Of a DNA stretch of 64,000 nt, positions 1 through 8,331 are shown piece after piece. The DNA is from Eutrophocola sp965662685. Its GTDB lineage: Bacteria > Pseudomonadota > Gammaproteobacteria > Pseudomonadales > Pseudohongiellaceae. Made by a program: the position numbers and the translations under genes. Positions within the stretch are counted from its first letter, which is position 1. Every line of letters begins with the position of its first letter. The stretch is taken from positions 1 to 64,000 of the forward strand of contig CBFIIQ010000006.1 in assembly GCA_965662685.1 (NCBI GenBank), written 5' to 3'. A model generated the notes under the pieces. It had not been told where the DNA came from and searched no databases. It saw only the letters and a list, made by a program, of their open reading frames with translations.

Positions 1-244
1 TCGCGGTGACTCTACAGTCAATCTGGCACTTTCCCAGCGCAGAATTCAGGCAGTGGAAACACAACTGAAAAAACTTGGCATTATGAATAGATCAATGCAA
101 ACCAATGCATTTGGTGAAGATCGTCCATTAAGTAAATCGGACTCTCTCGAAGATAACTTTTTCGATCGTCGGGTCGTATTAAAAATCATTTCATCCGGCA
201 AGAGTTTGCTAACCGTTAATAGCGAAAAACCCGTCAAACGCTAA
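1..244 (+). CDS. OmpA/MotB-like C-terminal domain protein (5' end missing)
   Basis: Only the last 80 or so residues are present; the reading frame is already open at base 2. The segment reads GDSTVNLALSQRR, then a helix and an LGI turn, and ends with FFDRRVVLKI. This spacing matches the second half of an OmpA-like peptidoglycan-binding fold, where LSxxRA and NRRV are the usual landmarks; here the last motif is DRRV. Proteins of this type anchor outer-membrane or stator proteins to the cell wall, but the missing N-terminus decides which kind, so no gene name is given. A GST gene follows 32 bases downstream on the same strand. Confidence 0.7.
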   Translation, partial: RGDSTVNLALSQRRIQAVETQLKKLGIMNRSMQTNAFGEDRPLSKSDSLEDNFFDRRVVLKIISSGKSLLTVNSEKPVKR

Positions 245-276
245 ATTCAAATGCCTAGACGCGAAGGATATATATC

Positions 277-930
277 ATGACTCCATTGCATTTAATTACA
301 GGGAACAAAAACTTTTCTCCCAGCTCGCTTCGCCCCTGGTTGTTATTGCAGGAATTTGAACTCCCCTACACTGAACTTACAATTGACCTGTTTAAAGATG
401 ATGCGGCGGAAAAAATTGGCATGTTCTCCCCCTCACTTAAAGTACCGGTACTTATACATAATGACGTCAAGGTTTGGGACTCACTACCCATTTGCGAATA
501 TATCTCTGAAACATTCCTGGAAAACCGTGGCTGGCCCTGTCATCAGAAGAAGAAAGCCGCGGCCCGCTCCGTATGTGCGGAATTACACAGCGATTTTCAG
601 CACTTCAAACGTGAATGGCCAATGAATTGTCATATGCGTGTAAAGATGAAACCTGATGAAAATCTGGAAAGGGAAATAGCAAGACTTGACGCCATCATCT
701 ATTGCTGTCGACGAAAATACGGTGATGGTGGTGACTACCTATTTGGACAATTCTGTATCGCCGACTGCTTTCTTGCTCCCGCTGTTATTTCCTTGCGAGC
801 TTATGGTGCCGAATTAAGCGGCAAGGCGAATGAGTACATTGACATGTTGCTGGACAATCCCCATCTGCAATGGTGGCTTGAACAGGCACAGAAAGAAGTT
901 GAGGCCATTCCCCTGGATAAGACCGGTTAA
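277..930 (+). CDS. Glutathione S-transferase family protein
   Basis: This 217-residue protein has the normal length for a cytosolic GST. The N-terminal thioredoxin-like part opens with TGNKNFSPSSLRPW, where one of the serines after NFS is the likely glutathione-activating residue in this bacterial subgroup. It continues with KVPVLIHND, the cis-proline region, and WDSLPICEYI, the glutathione gamma-glutamyl contact region. The remaining 120 residues are helical, as in the GST C-terminal domain. A GAAGG ribosome site precedes the ATG. The substrate cannot be told from sequence. The gene ends in a hairpin terminator that it shares with the convergent SRAP gene. Confidence 0.85.
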   Translation: MTPLHLITGNKNFSPSSLRPWLLLQEFELPYTELTIDLFKDDAAEKIGMFSPSLKVPVLIHNDVKVWDSLPICEYISETFLENRGWPCHQKKKAAARSVCAELHSDFQHFKREWPMNCHMRVKMKPDENLEREIARLDAIIYCCRRKYGDGGDYLFGQFCIADCFLAPAVISLRAYGAELSGKANEYIDMLLDNPHLQWWLEQAQKEVEAIPLDKTG

Positions 931-961
931 TAGCTATTAAACCTTGAGTAGCGCGAGCTTG

Positions 962-989
962 GGCCGGGGCTCACAATCCCGGCCTTTTT
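962..989 (+). terminator. Rho-independent terminator after the GST gene
   Basis: A perfect 7 bp stem (GGCCGGG at 962-968, CCCGGCC at 978-984) with a 9-base loop is followed by five T. It ends one base into the stop codon of the convergent gene, so the two genes are packed tail to tail. Confidence 0.75.
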
Positions 990-1668
990 ATTCACGAGCC
1001 TGCAAGATAAAACTATCCCCTTTCTCATTCCACAGACTGGGTTTCTCAATAGGGGTTAGGATCTGGTTAACCCTTAACGAAGGTTCAAGATAATCCCGGA
1101 ACGCTTCAACCTGATGAAAGGAAGGAGCAAGCCACTGATTAATGAGCGCCGTGTCTTGCATGGGCAGTATTAACGGCATTGACTTTGGATGAATGGCATC
1201 CCATTCGGGCAAGGGAGGCAAAGTAATAATTGATGCACTGTGAATGATTTCACCGGTCGTTTTATGGATGGTTTCGCGATGCAGACCACCAAAGGCTATG
1301 GCTTCATTTTCCAGCTCAATTTTGTGATAGGTCTTTTTATCCCCCTTGCCCTCTATAAAAGCGCTGGCAGGAATGATGCAACGTGACTCACGAAAGGGTT
1401 CGTAGGCAATGGCACGAGGACTATTCAGCTTGTCGGAACGAGAATTGAAAGACGCATATTTGTAGTTTGGCTTGCCCGTTTCCGGATCTATCAGTAGCCA
1501 CCATATTGCCTGGGTTACAATATTTCTGTCCTTTTCACGGCGAATTATTGAGATTCGACTACCTGGCGCCTTATCCTTGGAAAACAGAACATCGGCTTCT
1601 TCCACATCAAGTTTGTCCAGAAGCTTGCGGGATTTCTTGTTTTTTAATATCTGGAATCGGCCACACAT
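988..1668 (-). CDS. yedK: SRAP (HMCES/YedK) family abasic-site crosslinking protein
   Basis: This 226-residue protein starts MCGRF. After removal of Met1 the exposed Cys2 is the residue that, in this family, forms a thiazolidine crosslink with abasic sites in single-stranded DNA. The other active-site residues are present at the expected places: Asn75 in FNSRSD, Arg96 and Glu106 in RCIIPASAFIEG, and His160 in HPKSMP. The family's usual GFYEW is here AFIEG, which keeps the glutamate. The protein shields abasic sites at stalled forks and is also called SOS response-associated peptidase. I see no LexA box upstream. It appears to be a single-gene unit. Confidence 0.9.
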   Translation of the reverse strand: MCGRFQILKNKKSRKLLDKLDVEEADVLFSKDKAPGSRISIIRREKDRNIVTQAIWWLLIDPETGKPNYKYASFNSRSDKLNSPRAIAYEPFRESRCIIPASAFIEGKGDKKTYHKIELENEAIAFGGLHRETIHKTTGEIIHSASIITLPPLPEWDAIHPKSMPLILPMQDTALINQWLAPSFHQVEAFRDYLEPSLRVNQILTPIEKPSLWNEKGDSFILQARE

Positions 1669-1969
1669 TCGCCCAGTTTAATTTTATTTTCCCTGTCACA
1701 CCATAGAATCCCTGTCATCTTCATTTCACCAGGCAGCTGAGAGCTGTGGAATAAACATCTAAATAGTAGCCAATTGTCATATGGGCTTTTATACTCCTTA
1801 ACTCTTACACAATAAAAGACCACGCATAATAAGTGTCTTGAAGTAGTTGTAAGGTACATAACAGCAGGCAACAGCAGACTTTGGATAGTCAGTAAAAATG
1901 ACGTTTTAAAGGCTTAAGCCACTAATAATAATTATACAAAGCATCAATTTGGAATAATCAGGAGGGGAA
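1669..1969. other. Intergenic region between divergent genes, no gene seen
   Basis: About 300 bases separate the SRAP gene from the secreted-protein gene on the other strand. Short open frames exist here, but none has a ribosome site or a plausible protein. A TATACA-like hexamer near 1933 could be a -10 element for the rightward gene, but I see no matching -35. A strong GGAGGGG ribosome site lies at 1961-1967. Confidence 0.4.
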
Positions 1970-2728
1970 GTGAAATTACCATCCATTCAAGTATTTACAC
2001 TATTCAGAATAACCTGTGCTGCGGTTATGTTTACACTGTCAGGATTTTCCCAGGCCGCATCACAGGATATTCCCGACCTTGATGGCCTGTGGTCATTTGG
2101 CCAATGCCCGGGCGGACGCTTTTTGAGCTGCATGACACTGGAAGAAAGCGACCCCAAATTGACTGACAGGGCCCTGGCCTATCAGGCAGCCATAGATGAA
2201 ATAGCCCAGCCAAAATACGACTGCGCCCCCATGCCCATTCCTCATATGTATACCGATCCCTACAATTACCGCTTGGAACAACTTGAAGACCGTGTGCATA
2301 TTTATTATGGCAAGGATGATGTGGTAAGGACTGTGTGGTTGGAAGGTTATGGTCATTCGAGTCCCGCCATCAATGAATTTCTTTATTTTGGCCATGCTGT
2401 GGGTAAATATGAAGACGGGGCATTGATTATTACTACCAGTAAATTCACTTTTGACCCCCAGGGTCTCAATGCGGATTTTCGCATCCCTTCTTCCACTCAA
2501 AAACAGGTTACCGAGCGATTTTCCCGTGATGGCGACGACCTGATTCTTGAAGTCAGTACAAGCGACCCCTTTTTTCTGAAACAACCCTGGACCTTCCAGG
2601 TGCGCTCCGCACCCGTGGCCGATATGGGTGACGCCTGGACCTGCGAGCTTGACGGCGCCAGACGTAGTCTACGCTTCGAGGTTTCAAAATACCCTGAAGA
2701 TCCTGAAGTTGAACGAATCAAGTATTAA
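1970..2728 (+). CDS. Secreted PDLxGxW-type protein, function unknown
   Basis: This 252-residue protein starts with GTG, five to seven bases after a strong GGAGGGG site. Residues 1-30 form a signal peptide ending around FSQAAS. The mature protein begins DIPDLDGLW, the hallmark of a widespread uncharacterised family of exported proteins. Further matches to its relatives at 16533-18345 are a PMPIP-like stretch, a VRTVWL strand (VRTIYM in the relative), a VTERF motif, and a run of alternating beta strands ending DPFFLKQPWTF. This copy lacks the GHWEGxTL motif seen in the other two (KYEDGALII stands in its place), so it is a divergent member. A DUF6152-type gene follows 21 bases later, and the two are probably co-transcribed. 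No enzymatic role can be assigned. Confidence 0.75.
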   Translation: MKLPSIQVFTLFRITCAAVMFTLSGFSQAASQDIPDLDGLWSFGQCPGGRFLSCMTLEESDPKLTDRALAYQAAIDEIAQPKYDCAPMPIPHMYTDPYNYRLEQLEDRVHIYYGKDDVVRTVWLEGYGHSSPAINEFLYFGHAVGKYEDGALIITTSKFTFDPQGLNADFRIPSSTQKQVTERFSRDGDDLILEVSTSDPFFLKQPWTFQVRSAPVADMGDAWTCELDGARRSLRFEVSKYPEDPEVERIKY

Positions 2729-2749
2729 AAAATCCTGGAGCAATCGATT

Positions 2750-3160
2750 ATGAACCTGAATAAGAAAATTTCCCTAATATTGCTTTCCTGGGTCTGCATG
2801 GCAGCCCAGGTCTCGGCCCATCACAGTACCCGGGGCATCTATCACGATGATCAGGTGCTTGAATTAAAAGGAACGGTGAAGGAATGGGCATTTGTAAACC
2901 CCCACCCTTATCTTACTATTGAGGCGGCAGATGAAAGTGGCGTACTTAGAAACTGGGATGTCAGCTATGGCGGCGCAGCAGTCGTCCATTTGCAGCGCCA
3001 GGGCTATAGCTCTGAGACATTCACGCCTGGAGAGACCATCATCGTCCATGGCAATCCAGCGAGAAAACCCGGTGTCTATGGAATTTTGATAGAAGGTGGC
3101 GGCAATCATCCGACTCGTGAAGATGGCACACCCGTGGTCTCTGGTGGGTCTATGTTTTAG
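2750..3160 (+). CDS. DUF6152-type secreted protein
   Basis: This 136-residue protein has a signal peptide of about 23 residues ending at VSA. The mature chain starts HHSTRGIY and carries the family landmarks: LKGTV, NPHPYL, W in NWDVSY, and a closing REDGTP. The fold is probably a small beta barrel exposed to the periplasm; the twin histidines at the mature N-terminus could bind metal, but that is inference. A second member lies at 16090-16482 and shares HH, LKGxV, NPH, RQG and DGTP in the same order. In both places the gene is next to PDLxGxW genes, which suggests a functional link. Confidence 0.8.
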   Translation: MNLNKKISLILLSWVCMAAQVSAHHSTRGIYHDDQVLELKGTVKEWAFVNPHPYLTIEAADESGVLRNWDVSYGGAAVVHLQRQGYSSETFTPGETIIVHGNPARKPGVYGILIEGGGNHPTREDGTPVVSGGSMF

Positions 3161-3184
3161 GGACAGTTTTAAGGACAGTTTTAG
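3161..3184. repeat. Two tandem copies of a 12-base unit
   Basis: GGACAGTTTTAA is repeated (the last base of the second copy differs) directly after the DUF6152 gene stop codon. The meaning is unknown and it may be chance slippage. Confidence 0.5.
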
Positions 3185-3258
3185 GACCAGCCTGCTGGAG
3201 AGTTTAAGGGAATGCTTTCATGCATTCGATAATTATAGATTGCTCTTGGGCAATAATG

Positions 3259-3285
3259 AAAAAACCCGGCAATAGCCGGGTTTTT
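3259..3285 (-). terminator. Terminator of tRNA-Ser
   Basis: A 10 bp stem (AAAACCCGGC / GCCGGGTTTT) closes over AATA. Read on the minus strand it ends in a run of T and starts four bases beyond the tRNA 3' end. It can also work for the rightward secreted-protein genes. Confidence 0.85.
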
Positions 3286-3288
3286 GTT

Positions 3289-3378
3289 TGGCGGTGAGGG
3301 AGGGATTCGAACCCTCGAACGGTTTAACCCGTTACACGCTTTCCAAGCGTGCTCCATCGGCCTCTCGGACACCTCACC
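3289..3378 (-). tRNA. tRNA-Ser (GGA)
   Basis: The reverse complement folds as a 90-nt class II tRNA with a long variable arm. The acceptor GGTGAGG pairs with CCTCACC, followed by discriminator G and an encoded CCA. The anticodon loop CTTGGAAAG gives GGA, which reads serine UCC and UCU. Confidence 0.95.
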
Positions 3379-3473
3379 AAATATTGTATTAAATTCTCAA
3401 ATGTCTGAAATTTGAAAGGAAGGCACTCTATAGGAAGCGCCTTGTAAACTCAAGAATCAATTAAGAAATACCG

Positions 3474-4019
3474 CTAACACCAGCTGCTTACGTAGTCATC
3501 AATATTGTTCTCAGGCACCGGTCTGCTTGCCAGGGTCGGCGTCCCAACATAAAGATAACCGACAATTTCATCTGTTGCTTTAATGCCCAATGCTGCCTTA
3601 ACGCCTGTATTAAAAGCGGCCTTTCCTGTGCGCCAGATCGATGAATAGCCCAATGCATGGATAGCTACAGACATATTCTGGACTGCGGCAGCAGTGGCGC
3701 ATATCTGCTCTACTTTCGGGACTTTGGGATGTTCCTTGAATCGTGTAATTGCGACGATGATCAGAGGCGCGCGTAAAGGTGAATTGAGCATTTTGTCTTT
3801 TTCCTGCTCATTCTGCGGCGCCAGGTTTTCAGCAAATACCTGCCCAAGCTTGTCCCGTCCTTTCCCGCTAATCAAAAGGAAATGCCAGGGCCTCAACATA
3901 GCGTGATCAGGCGCACGTAATCCGGCTTTCAAAATCTCCTGAAGTTCCTCCTGCGAGGGTGCAGGTTCAACCAAGCGTGGAGAAGCCGTTCTGTTTTGTA
4001 ATGCCTCTAGAGCTTCCAA
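3474..4019 (-). CDS. ydjA: YdjA-like nitroreductase family flavoprotein
   Basis: This 181-residue protein is the length of E. coli YdjA. It matches that subgroup in the N-terminal region (EALQNRTASPRLVEPAPS, then LKAGLRAPDHAMLRPWHF, where YdjA has MRAPDHKSMQPWHF). Nitroreductase-fold proteins bind FMN at a dimer interface and reduce substrates with NAD(P)H; the physiological substrate of YdjA is not known. The end of the protein keeps the glycine-rich EIVGYLYVGTP segment that closes the FMN site. The gene stands 26 bases downstream of queF on the same strand and may be read from the same transcript. Confidence 0.85.
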   Translation of the reverse strand: MEALEALQNRTASPRLVEPAPSQEELQEILKAGLRAPDHAMLRPWHFLLISGKGRDKLGQVFAENLAPQNEQEKDKMLNSPLRAPLIIVAITRFKEHPKVPKVEQICATAAAVQNMSVAIHALGYSSIWRTGKAAFNTGVKAALGIKATDEIVGYLYVGTPTLASRPVPENNIDDYVSSWC

Positions 4020-4046
4020 TATAATTCCTGTCTGTTTTTCTAAAGT

Positions 4047-4874
4047 TTATTGCCGGGTATAGCGGGGAAAAGCCTGATAATTTAACCCTGCTTCCGTGGT
4101 TCTCACAGGGTTAATATCCAACCCGCCACGGCGCAAAAAATTTGCTTCTACAGTCAGTGACTGCGGGCTAAATATCTCCATCAGCTCACAAAAAATTCGT
4201 TCCACGCAGTTTTCATGATAATCATTGTGCTGACGATAGGAAACCAGATATTTCAGTAAGGCCTCGTGTGGAATTTTGCGCCCCTGGTAGCATATGGTTA
4301 CTGTTGCCCAGTCTGGCTGGTTGGTGATTGGACAGTTGGATCGAAACAAATCGGTAAAAAGTACCTCATCCGTTATTTCTTCAAACAAACTGTCATCTGC
4401 TACCATCAGTAGTGTCTTGTTTGCCTCAAATTCGTCGGCACAAATATCCAGTTCATCAAGACAAACGCCTGCGGGTAAATCCGGCATGATAATGTCGCCA
4501 GGCAACTGCAGTGAAACTTCAACATTACTTCCTGAAGCCTCTGAAAGATCCCTATGCATGGTTTCTGCTAACTGATTCAGAGAATCAAATTTGGTTTGAT
4601 TAAGCGAATTTAAATACAGCTTGAGGGATTTTGATTCCACCAGATTTGGTGATGTGATCGAAAAAATAAAACGCCCAATAAATATCTGTGGTTTGCCCTT
4701 ATGGTTGAGGCAGGAAATCTCATAGGCATTCCAGACATCAGCCCCCCTGAAAGGAAGCTTGTCATCTGCAACACCAAGCGTGGTTCTGTTTTCCAGCCTT
4801 GGAATACTGACCAGGAGTTCAGGTTGATAATGCTGTGGATAGACAGTTGGCCTGCCCAGTGGATTGTCAGTCAT
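4047..4874 (-). CDS. queF: NADPH-dependent 7-cyano-7-deazaguanine reductase
   Basis: QueF reduces preQ0 to preQ1 in queuosine synthesis. This is the long, two-domain form (275 residues; 282 in E. coli). The catalytic cysteine is Cys181 in FRSNCPITNQPDW, followed by the proton donor Asp188. The substrate-binding YHEN segment is at 219-222. The NADPH-binding ESKSLKLYLNS stretch lies in the N-terminal half (80-90), as expected for the E. coli type. The gene starts 18 bases after the ABC permease gene, so it is likely expressed with it. Three other pathway genes lie in this window: queD at 38265, queC at 58021 and queE at 58710. Confidence 0.97.
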   Translation of the reverse strand: MTDNPLGRPTVYPQHYQPELLVSIPRLENRTTLGVADDKLPFRGADVWNAYEISCLNHKGKPQIFIGRFIFSITSPNLVESKSLKLYLNSLNQTKFDSLNQLAETMHRDLSEASGSNVEVSLQLPGDIIMPDLPAGVCLDELDICADEFEANKTLLMVADDSLFEEITDEVLFTDLFRSNCPITNQPDWATVTICYQGRKIPHEALLKYLVSYRQHNDYHENCVERIFCELMEIFSPQSLTVEANFLRRGGLDINPVRTTEAGLNYQAFPRYTRQ

Positions 4875-4892
4875 CAGATGCTTACTAACCTG

Positions 4893-5675
4893 TTAGTGCC
4901 TTAAGCCCTTGCCCCTGCGAAGTAAAAACAGGGCAAAAAGGAATAACGTCACGGTAAAAAGAACCAGCATCATAAAAGCAAACACGACATTGACATCGGA
5001 CACCCCAAGAATGCCGTACCTGAAAGCATTAACCATGTAAAAAATTGGATTGATCTGTGAAACCAGCCGCCAGAAATCTGGCAGTAAATCCACTGAGTAA
5101 AACACTCCCCCCAAATAAATCAGAGGCGTTAATACGAAGGTAGGAATAATCGTAATATCATCAAATTTATTCGCATAAATGGCATTAATAAATCCCCCCA
5201 GAGAAAACACGATGGAAGACATAAGCACTACCAGCAGGGTGATAACTATATTGTGCATGTGGAGTCCGCTGAAAAACAATGACATGACCGTTGCAATTAC
5301 GCCGATGGCCAGTCCGCGTGTAACACCACCAATGACAAAGCCTGCCAGGATCACATAATTGGGTACCGGAGAGACCAGTAATTCTTCAATACTGCGCTGA
5401 TATTTCTGGCTGAAAAACGATGACACAACATTGGCATAGGAGTTATTGATAACCGCCATCATGATCAATCCCGGCACAATAAATTCCATATAGGTGAAAC
5501 CGTTCATCTGCCCAATTCTGCTACCAATTAGATTGCCAAAAATAACAAAATACAGGGAGATTGTGATTACCGGCGGCACCAGGGTTTGGACCCAGATACG
5601 TAAAAAGCGCCTGACTTCTTTCCAGACAATGGTCTTGAAAGCAGTGAGTTTATAATTCAGTGGCAGTGAATGCAT
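4893..5675 (-). CDS. yadH: ABC-2 type transporter permease (YadH-like)
   Basis: This 260-residue membrane protein has six predicted helices. It belongs to the ABC-2 permease family and is closest to YadH: it has the FxxIVWKEVRRFLRIW start, FxYMEFIVPGL before the third helix, and SIEELLVSP in the cytoplasmic coupling region. Together with the ATPase encoded just upstream it should form an exporter of unknown substrate. Its ATG overlaps the ATPase stop codon (TGATG), which implies translational coupling and equal dosage of the two subunits. Confidence 0.92.
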   Translation of the reverse strand: MHSLPLNYKLTAFKTIVWKEVRRFLRIWVQTLVPPVITISLYFVIFGNLIGSRIGQMNGFTYMEFIVPGLIMMAVINNSYANVVSSFFSQKYQRSIEELLVSPVPNYVILAGFVIGGVTRGLAIGVIATVMSLFFSGLHMHNIVITLLVVLMSSIVFSLGGFINAIYANKFDDITIIPTFVLTPLIYLGGVFYSVDLLPDFWRLVSQINPIFYMVNAFRYGILGVSDVNVVFAFMMLVLFTVTLFLFALFLLRRGKGLRH

Positions 5676-6601
5676 CAGGCAGTTTGCTCCGGCTTATTCA
5701 GTAAAGAAACAAAAAGTTGCTCCAGACGATTGGATTTATTACGCATGCTTTTCACCTGGATATTCAATGCCTGAAGCTTGGTAAATACATCGTTGAGATC
5801 CTGATGACTTTCCAGAGCGACTTCCAGAATTGCCGGATCTTTTAACTCACAGTTATACCCTTCCAAAACCGGAGCTTCAGATAATTCTTCGCGCAAATCC
5901 AGCAGAAAATATTCCTGATGCAGTTTTCTAAGCAAGGACTTCATACTGGTGTTTTCCACAATGACCCCGGCATCGATCATGGCGATATTGCGGCACAGTG
6001 TTTCTGCTTCTTCCAGATAATGAGTGGTGAGGATAATAGTGGTTCCTCCCCTATTGATTTCCTGCAAAAACTCCCAGGTAGATCGCCTGAGTTCGATGTC
6101 AACACCGGCAGTAGGCTCATCCAGCAACAATAATCTGGGCTCATGAACAAGCGCGCGGGCAATCAGCAGTCGGCGTTTCATCCCACCTGACAAATTACGT
6201 GCCTGCTGGTCTTGCTTGTCCCATAAGCCAAGCTGCCTCAGATATTTCTCGGCTCTTTCCTTGGCTAAATTGACTGGTAGACCATAATAGCCCCCCTGGG
6301 TGACAACAATATCGAAGACTTTCTCAAAATGATTAAAGTTTACTTCCTGGGGAACCACACCAAGGTCAAGTTTGGTTTCATAACTATTGGTATCAACATT
6401 TTTGCCAAAAACCTGTACAGAACCGGAAGTTTTCCTCACCAGGGTCGACAGGACGCCAATAGTCGTGGATTTTCCGGCTCCATTTGCGCCAAGCAAGGCA
6501 AAAAAATCGCCCTCGGCAACATCCAGGCTGATACCCTTGAGCGCTTCGAAGCCATTATCATAGGTTTTGTAGAGGTCTTTAATCGATATAGCAGGTGTCA
6601 T
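5675..6601 (-). CDS. yadG: ABC transporter ATP-binding protein (YadG-like)
   Basis: This 308-residue ATPase has all the working parts: Walker A GANGAGKS near residue 40, the Q-loop in VPQEVNF, signature LSGGMKRR, Walker B LLLLDEP, and the switch His in LTTHYLEEAE. The last 80 residues form the C-terminal extension typical of YadG and related drug or polysaccharide exporters. It is coupled with the permease gene by a TGATG overlap. Nothing in the sequence reveals the cargo. It is the first gene of a likely yadG-yadH-queF transcript. Confidence 0.93.
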   Translation of the reverse strand: MTPAISIKDLYKTYDNGFEALKGISLDVAEGDFFALLGANGAGKSTTIGVLSTLVRKTSGSVQVFGKNVDTNSYETKLDLGVVPQEVNFNHFEKVFDIVVTQGGYYGLPVNLAKERAEKYLRQLGLWDKQDQQARNLSGGMKRRLLIARALVHEPRLLLLDEPTAGVDIELRRSTWEFLQEINRGGTTIILTTHYLEEAETLCRNIAMIDAGVIVENTSMKSLLRKLHQEYFLLDLREELSEAPVLEGYNCELKDPAILEVALESHQDLNDVFTKLQALNIQVKSMRNKSNRLEQLFVSLLNKPEQTA

Positions 6602-6878
6602 GCTGAAACTACGGCAGAGTTGATGAGATAAGCCGGCTATTATACAAAATAAATGCCTGGCAAGCCCCTACTTGTTTCACTAAATGGGCGATCAAATACG
6701 CGGATCAGTTTCAATCTGGCACGTTAAAAAGCTTCCGGAAGCTGACACGTCCCTGTGTCGTCATTCAATGTAGTGCAACTTTTTAAATAATGTAAACAAT
6801 AATAATATTTTTGCTTTCTCGACCCTAACAGTGCGCCTTGGTAGAATTGATTAAACTTTCCATCCAGATAATTCCAGT

Positions 6879-7484
6879 ATGACTACCTTTTTGCTAATAC
6901 TGTCTTCGCTTATTTTAATTGTCGCAATAATCTGGTGCCTGCATCGCTATCAAATACGTAAAACCCTCGAAATCGCCGAATCCAGCAACCCATTGAGCCC
7001 TCTGGATATTGAAATGGATGATGAAGTCACCCAACGTAGAGAGGCAATCAACGTTATTGCCGAAATCGGACAAGGAGCATCAAATAACCGCTCCTGGTCT
7101 GATGAAATAAAAACCTTAAGAGACTCCGGCTATTTCCAGGAGGCACTGGCACTTAGCAAGCGGCAGTATCCGAAAATGCTGGCATTTCGCCAGAGCCTCA
7201 TTACCTTGCGGGCACGGCTTAAAAAGGAGCCAGCGCAATCGGAAGAGTCACTCAGGGACTTATATCAGACAGCAGTGCTTGGGGACTTGGTCAGGGTAAG
7301 AAACAAAAACGACAAAACCCTTGCGGATGTCGAATCACTCACCGAACGCCTGGAAGCACCCCGCGCTATCTGGAACACACTTGGCTACCGTAATCTGGAG
7401 CTGCTGACCAAGACAGACTGTAAATTACTGGTACAACACTGGGGTGAACCGGAACATCACGATAACATTAACAATATTATTTAG
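6879..7484 (+). CDS. Membrane-anchored protein of unknown function
   Basis: I do not recognise this 201-residue protein. It has one N-terminal helix (residues 3-23) followed by basic residues, so the rest is probably cytoplasmic. The soluble part is mainly alpha helical, with EAINVIAEIGQGAS, a helical-hairpin-like segment DSGYFQEALALSKRQYP that resembles a single TPR unit, and a charged C-terminal region. It lies 77 bases upstream of the dUTPase gene on the same strand and could share its transcript. Codon use is like that of its neighbours, so it looks native. Confidence 0.65.
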   Translation: MTTFLLILSSLILIVAIIWCLHRYQIRKTLEIAESSNPLSPLDIEMDDEVTQRREAINVIAEIGQGASNNRSWSDEIKTLRDSGYFQEALALSKRQYPKMLAFRQSLITLRARLKKEPAQSEESLRDLYQTAVLGDLVRVRNKNDKTLADVESLTERLEAPRAIWNTLGYRNLELLTKTDCKLLVQHWGEPEHHDNINNII

Positions 7485-7561
7485 TGGACTGGCGTTTCAA
7501 ACTCCGCAAACCTTCAAAAACTTTGTATTCAACATCCCAAAAATGAACAGGAATACCCAAG

Positions 7562-8221
7562 ATGCTTAAAGAATCCCAGGCCCAGATCATGCTTGAACTG
7601 CAGGCAAATATGAATGCCAGGGTCAATCCGCAATGGGTTGACGCGGCCTATCCATATCTAAGAGCCGTAGTGGTGGAAGGCGCCGAAGCAATTGAGCATC
7701 ATGGCTGGAAATGGTGGAAAAAGCAGGAATGCGATTTGGAGCAATTGCAGATGGAACTGGTAGATATTTGGCACTTTACCCTTTCTCATCTGCTCCTTGA
7801 GCATTCCGGGGACCAGGAAAAATCACAGACTGCCCTGCTCGCTTTGATGGCAGAGGAAAATAGTATTCATTTTGATAATAAAGTAATTCATATCAAAGAG
7901 CTGGATACTTTACAGAAGCTTGAGCTATGCATTGGTCTGGCGGCTGCCGGCAGAATAAGTATCGTTTTATTTGAAGGCCTCCTAGCAGACTGCAAAATGG
8001 ACTGGAATGACCTGTTTTGCCAGTATGTAGGTAAAAATGTACTGAATTTCTTCCGCCAGGACCATGGCTACAAAGAAGGCACCTACATCAAGACCTGGCA
8101 TGGCCGAGAAGATAATGAGCATCTTGTTGAAGTTATGTCTGACCTTGATTCAGAGCATGAAGACTTCAAGCATTTGCTGTATGAATCTCTGAAGGACAGA
8201 TATCAGGGAACACCCCGATAG
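7562..8221 (+). CDS. dUTP diphosphatase, all-alpha (dimeric) type
   Basis: This 219-residue protein belongs to the all-alpha NTP pyrophosphatase superfamily (dUTPase_2), not to the trimeric Dut family. The metal-binding acidic motifs are VEGAEAIEHHGWKWWKK, where a conserved E..E pair coordinates magnesium, and LEQLQMELVDIWHF, the second E..D set. The GWKWWKK stretch is a hallmark of this group. It hydrolyses dUTP to dUMP and pyrophosphate and so keeps uracil out of DNA. The window also encodes uracil-DNA glycosylase at 38698. An AGGA ribosome site stands upstream of the ATG. Confidence 0.88.
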   Translation: MLKESQAQIMLELQANMNARVNPQWVDAAYPYLRAVVVEGAEAIEHHGWKWWKKQECDLEQLQMELVDIWHFTLSHLLLEHSGDQEKSQTALLALMAEENSIHFDNKVIHIKELDTLQKLELCIGLAAAGRISIVLFEGLLADCKMDWNDLFCQYVGKNVLNFFRQDHGYKEGTYIKTWHGREDNEHLVEVMSDLDSEHEDFKHLLYESLKDRYQGTPR

Positions 8222-8331
8222 TCAGCATCTTGCACAAAATAATGGAAGTGATCCGGTAAGCTGGTAACTAAACTAGAGATACAGCTAAAAAGAAAAATCA
8301 GAGAAAAGCGGTTTTTTAAAGACCAAAAGGC

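Noticed and set aside
1644..1871. 75-residue open frame on the minus strand before the SRAP gene
   Set aside because: It overlaps the real SRAP start, has no ribosome site and an odd composition.
2093..2584. 163-residue open frame opposite the first secreted gene
   Set aside because: It is antisense to a gene with signal peptide, ribosome site and family motifs; it has no recognisable motif itself.
3181..3372. Open frame across tRNA-Ser
   Set aside because: A typical false ORF: its sequence is only the tRNA read through.
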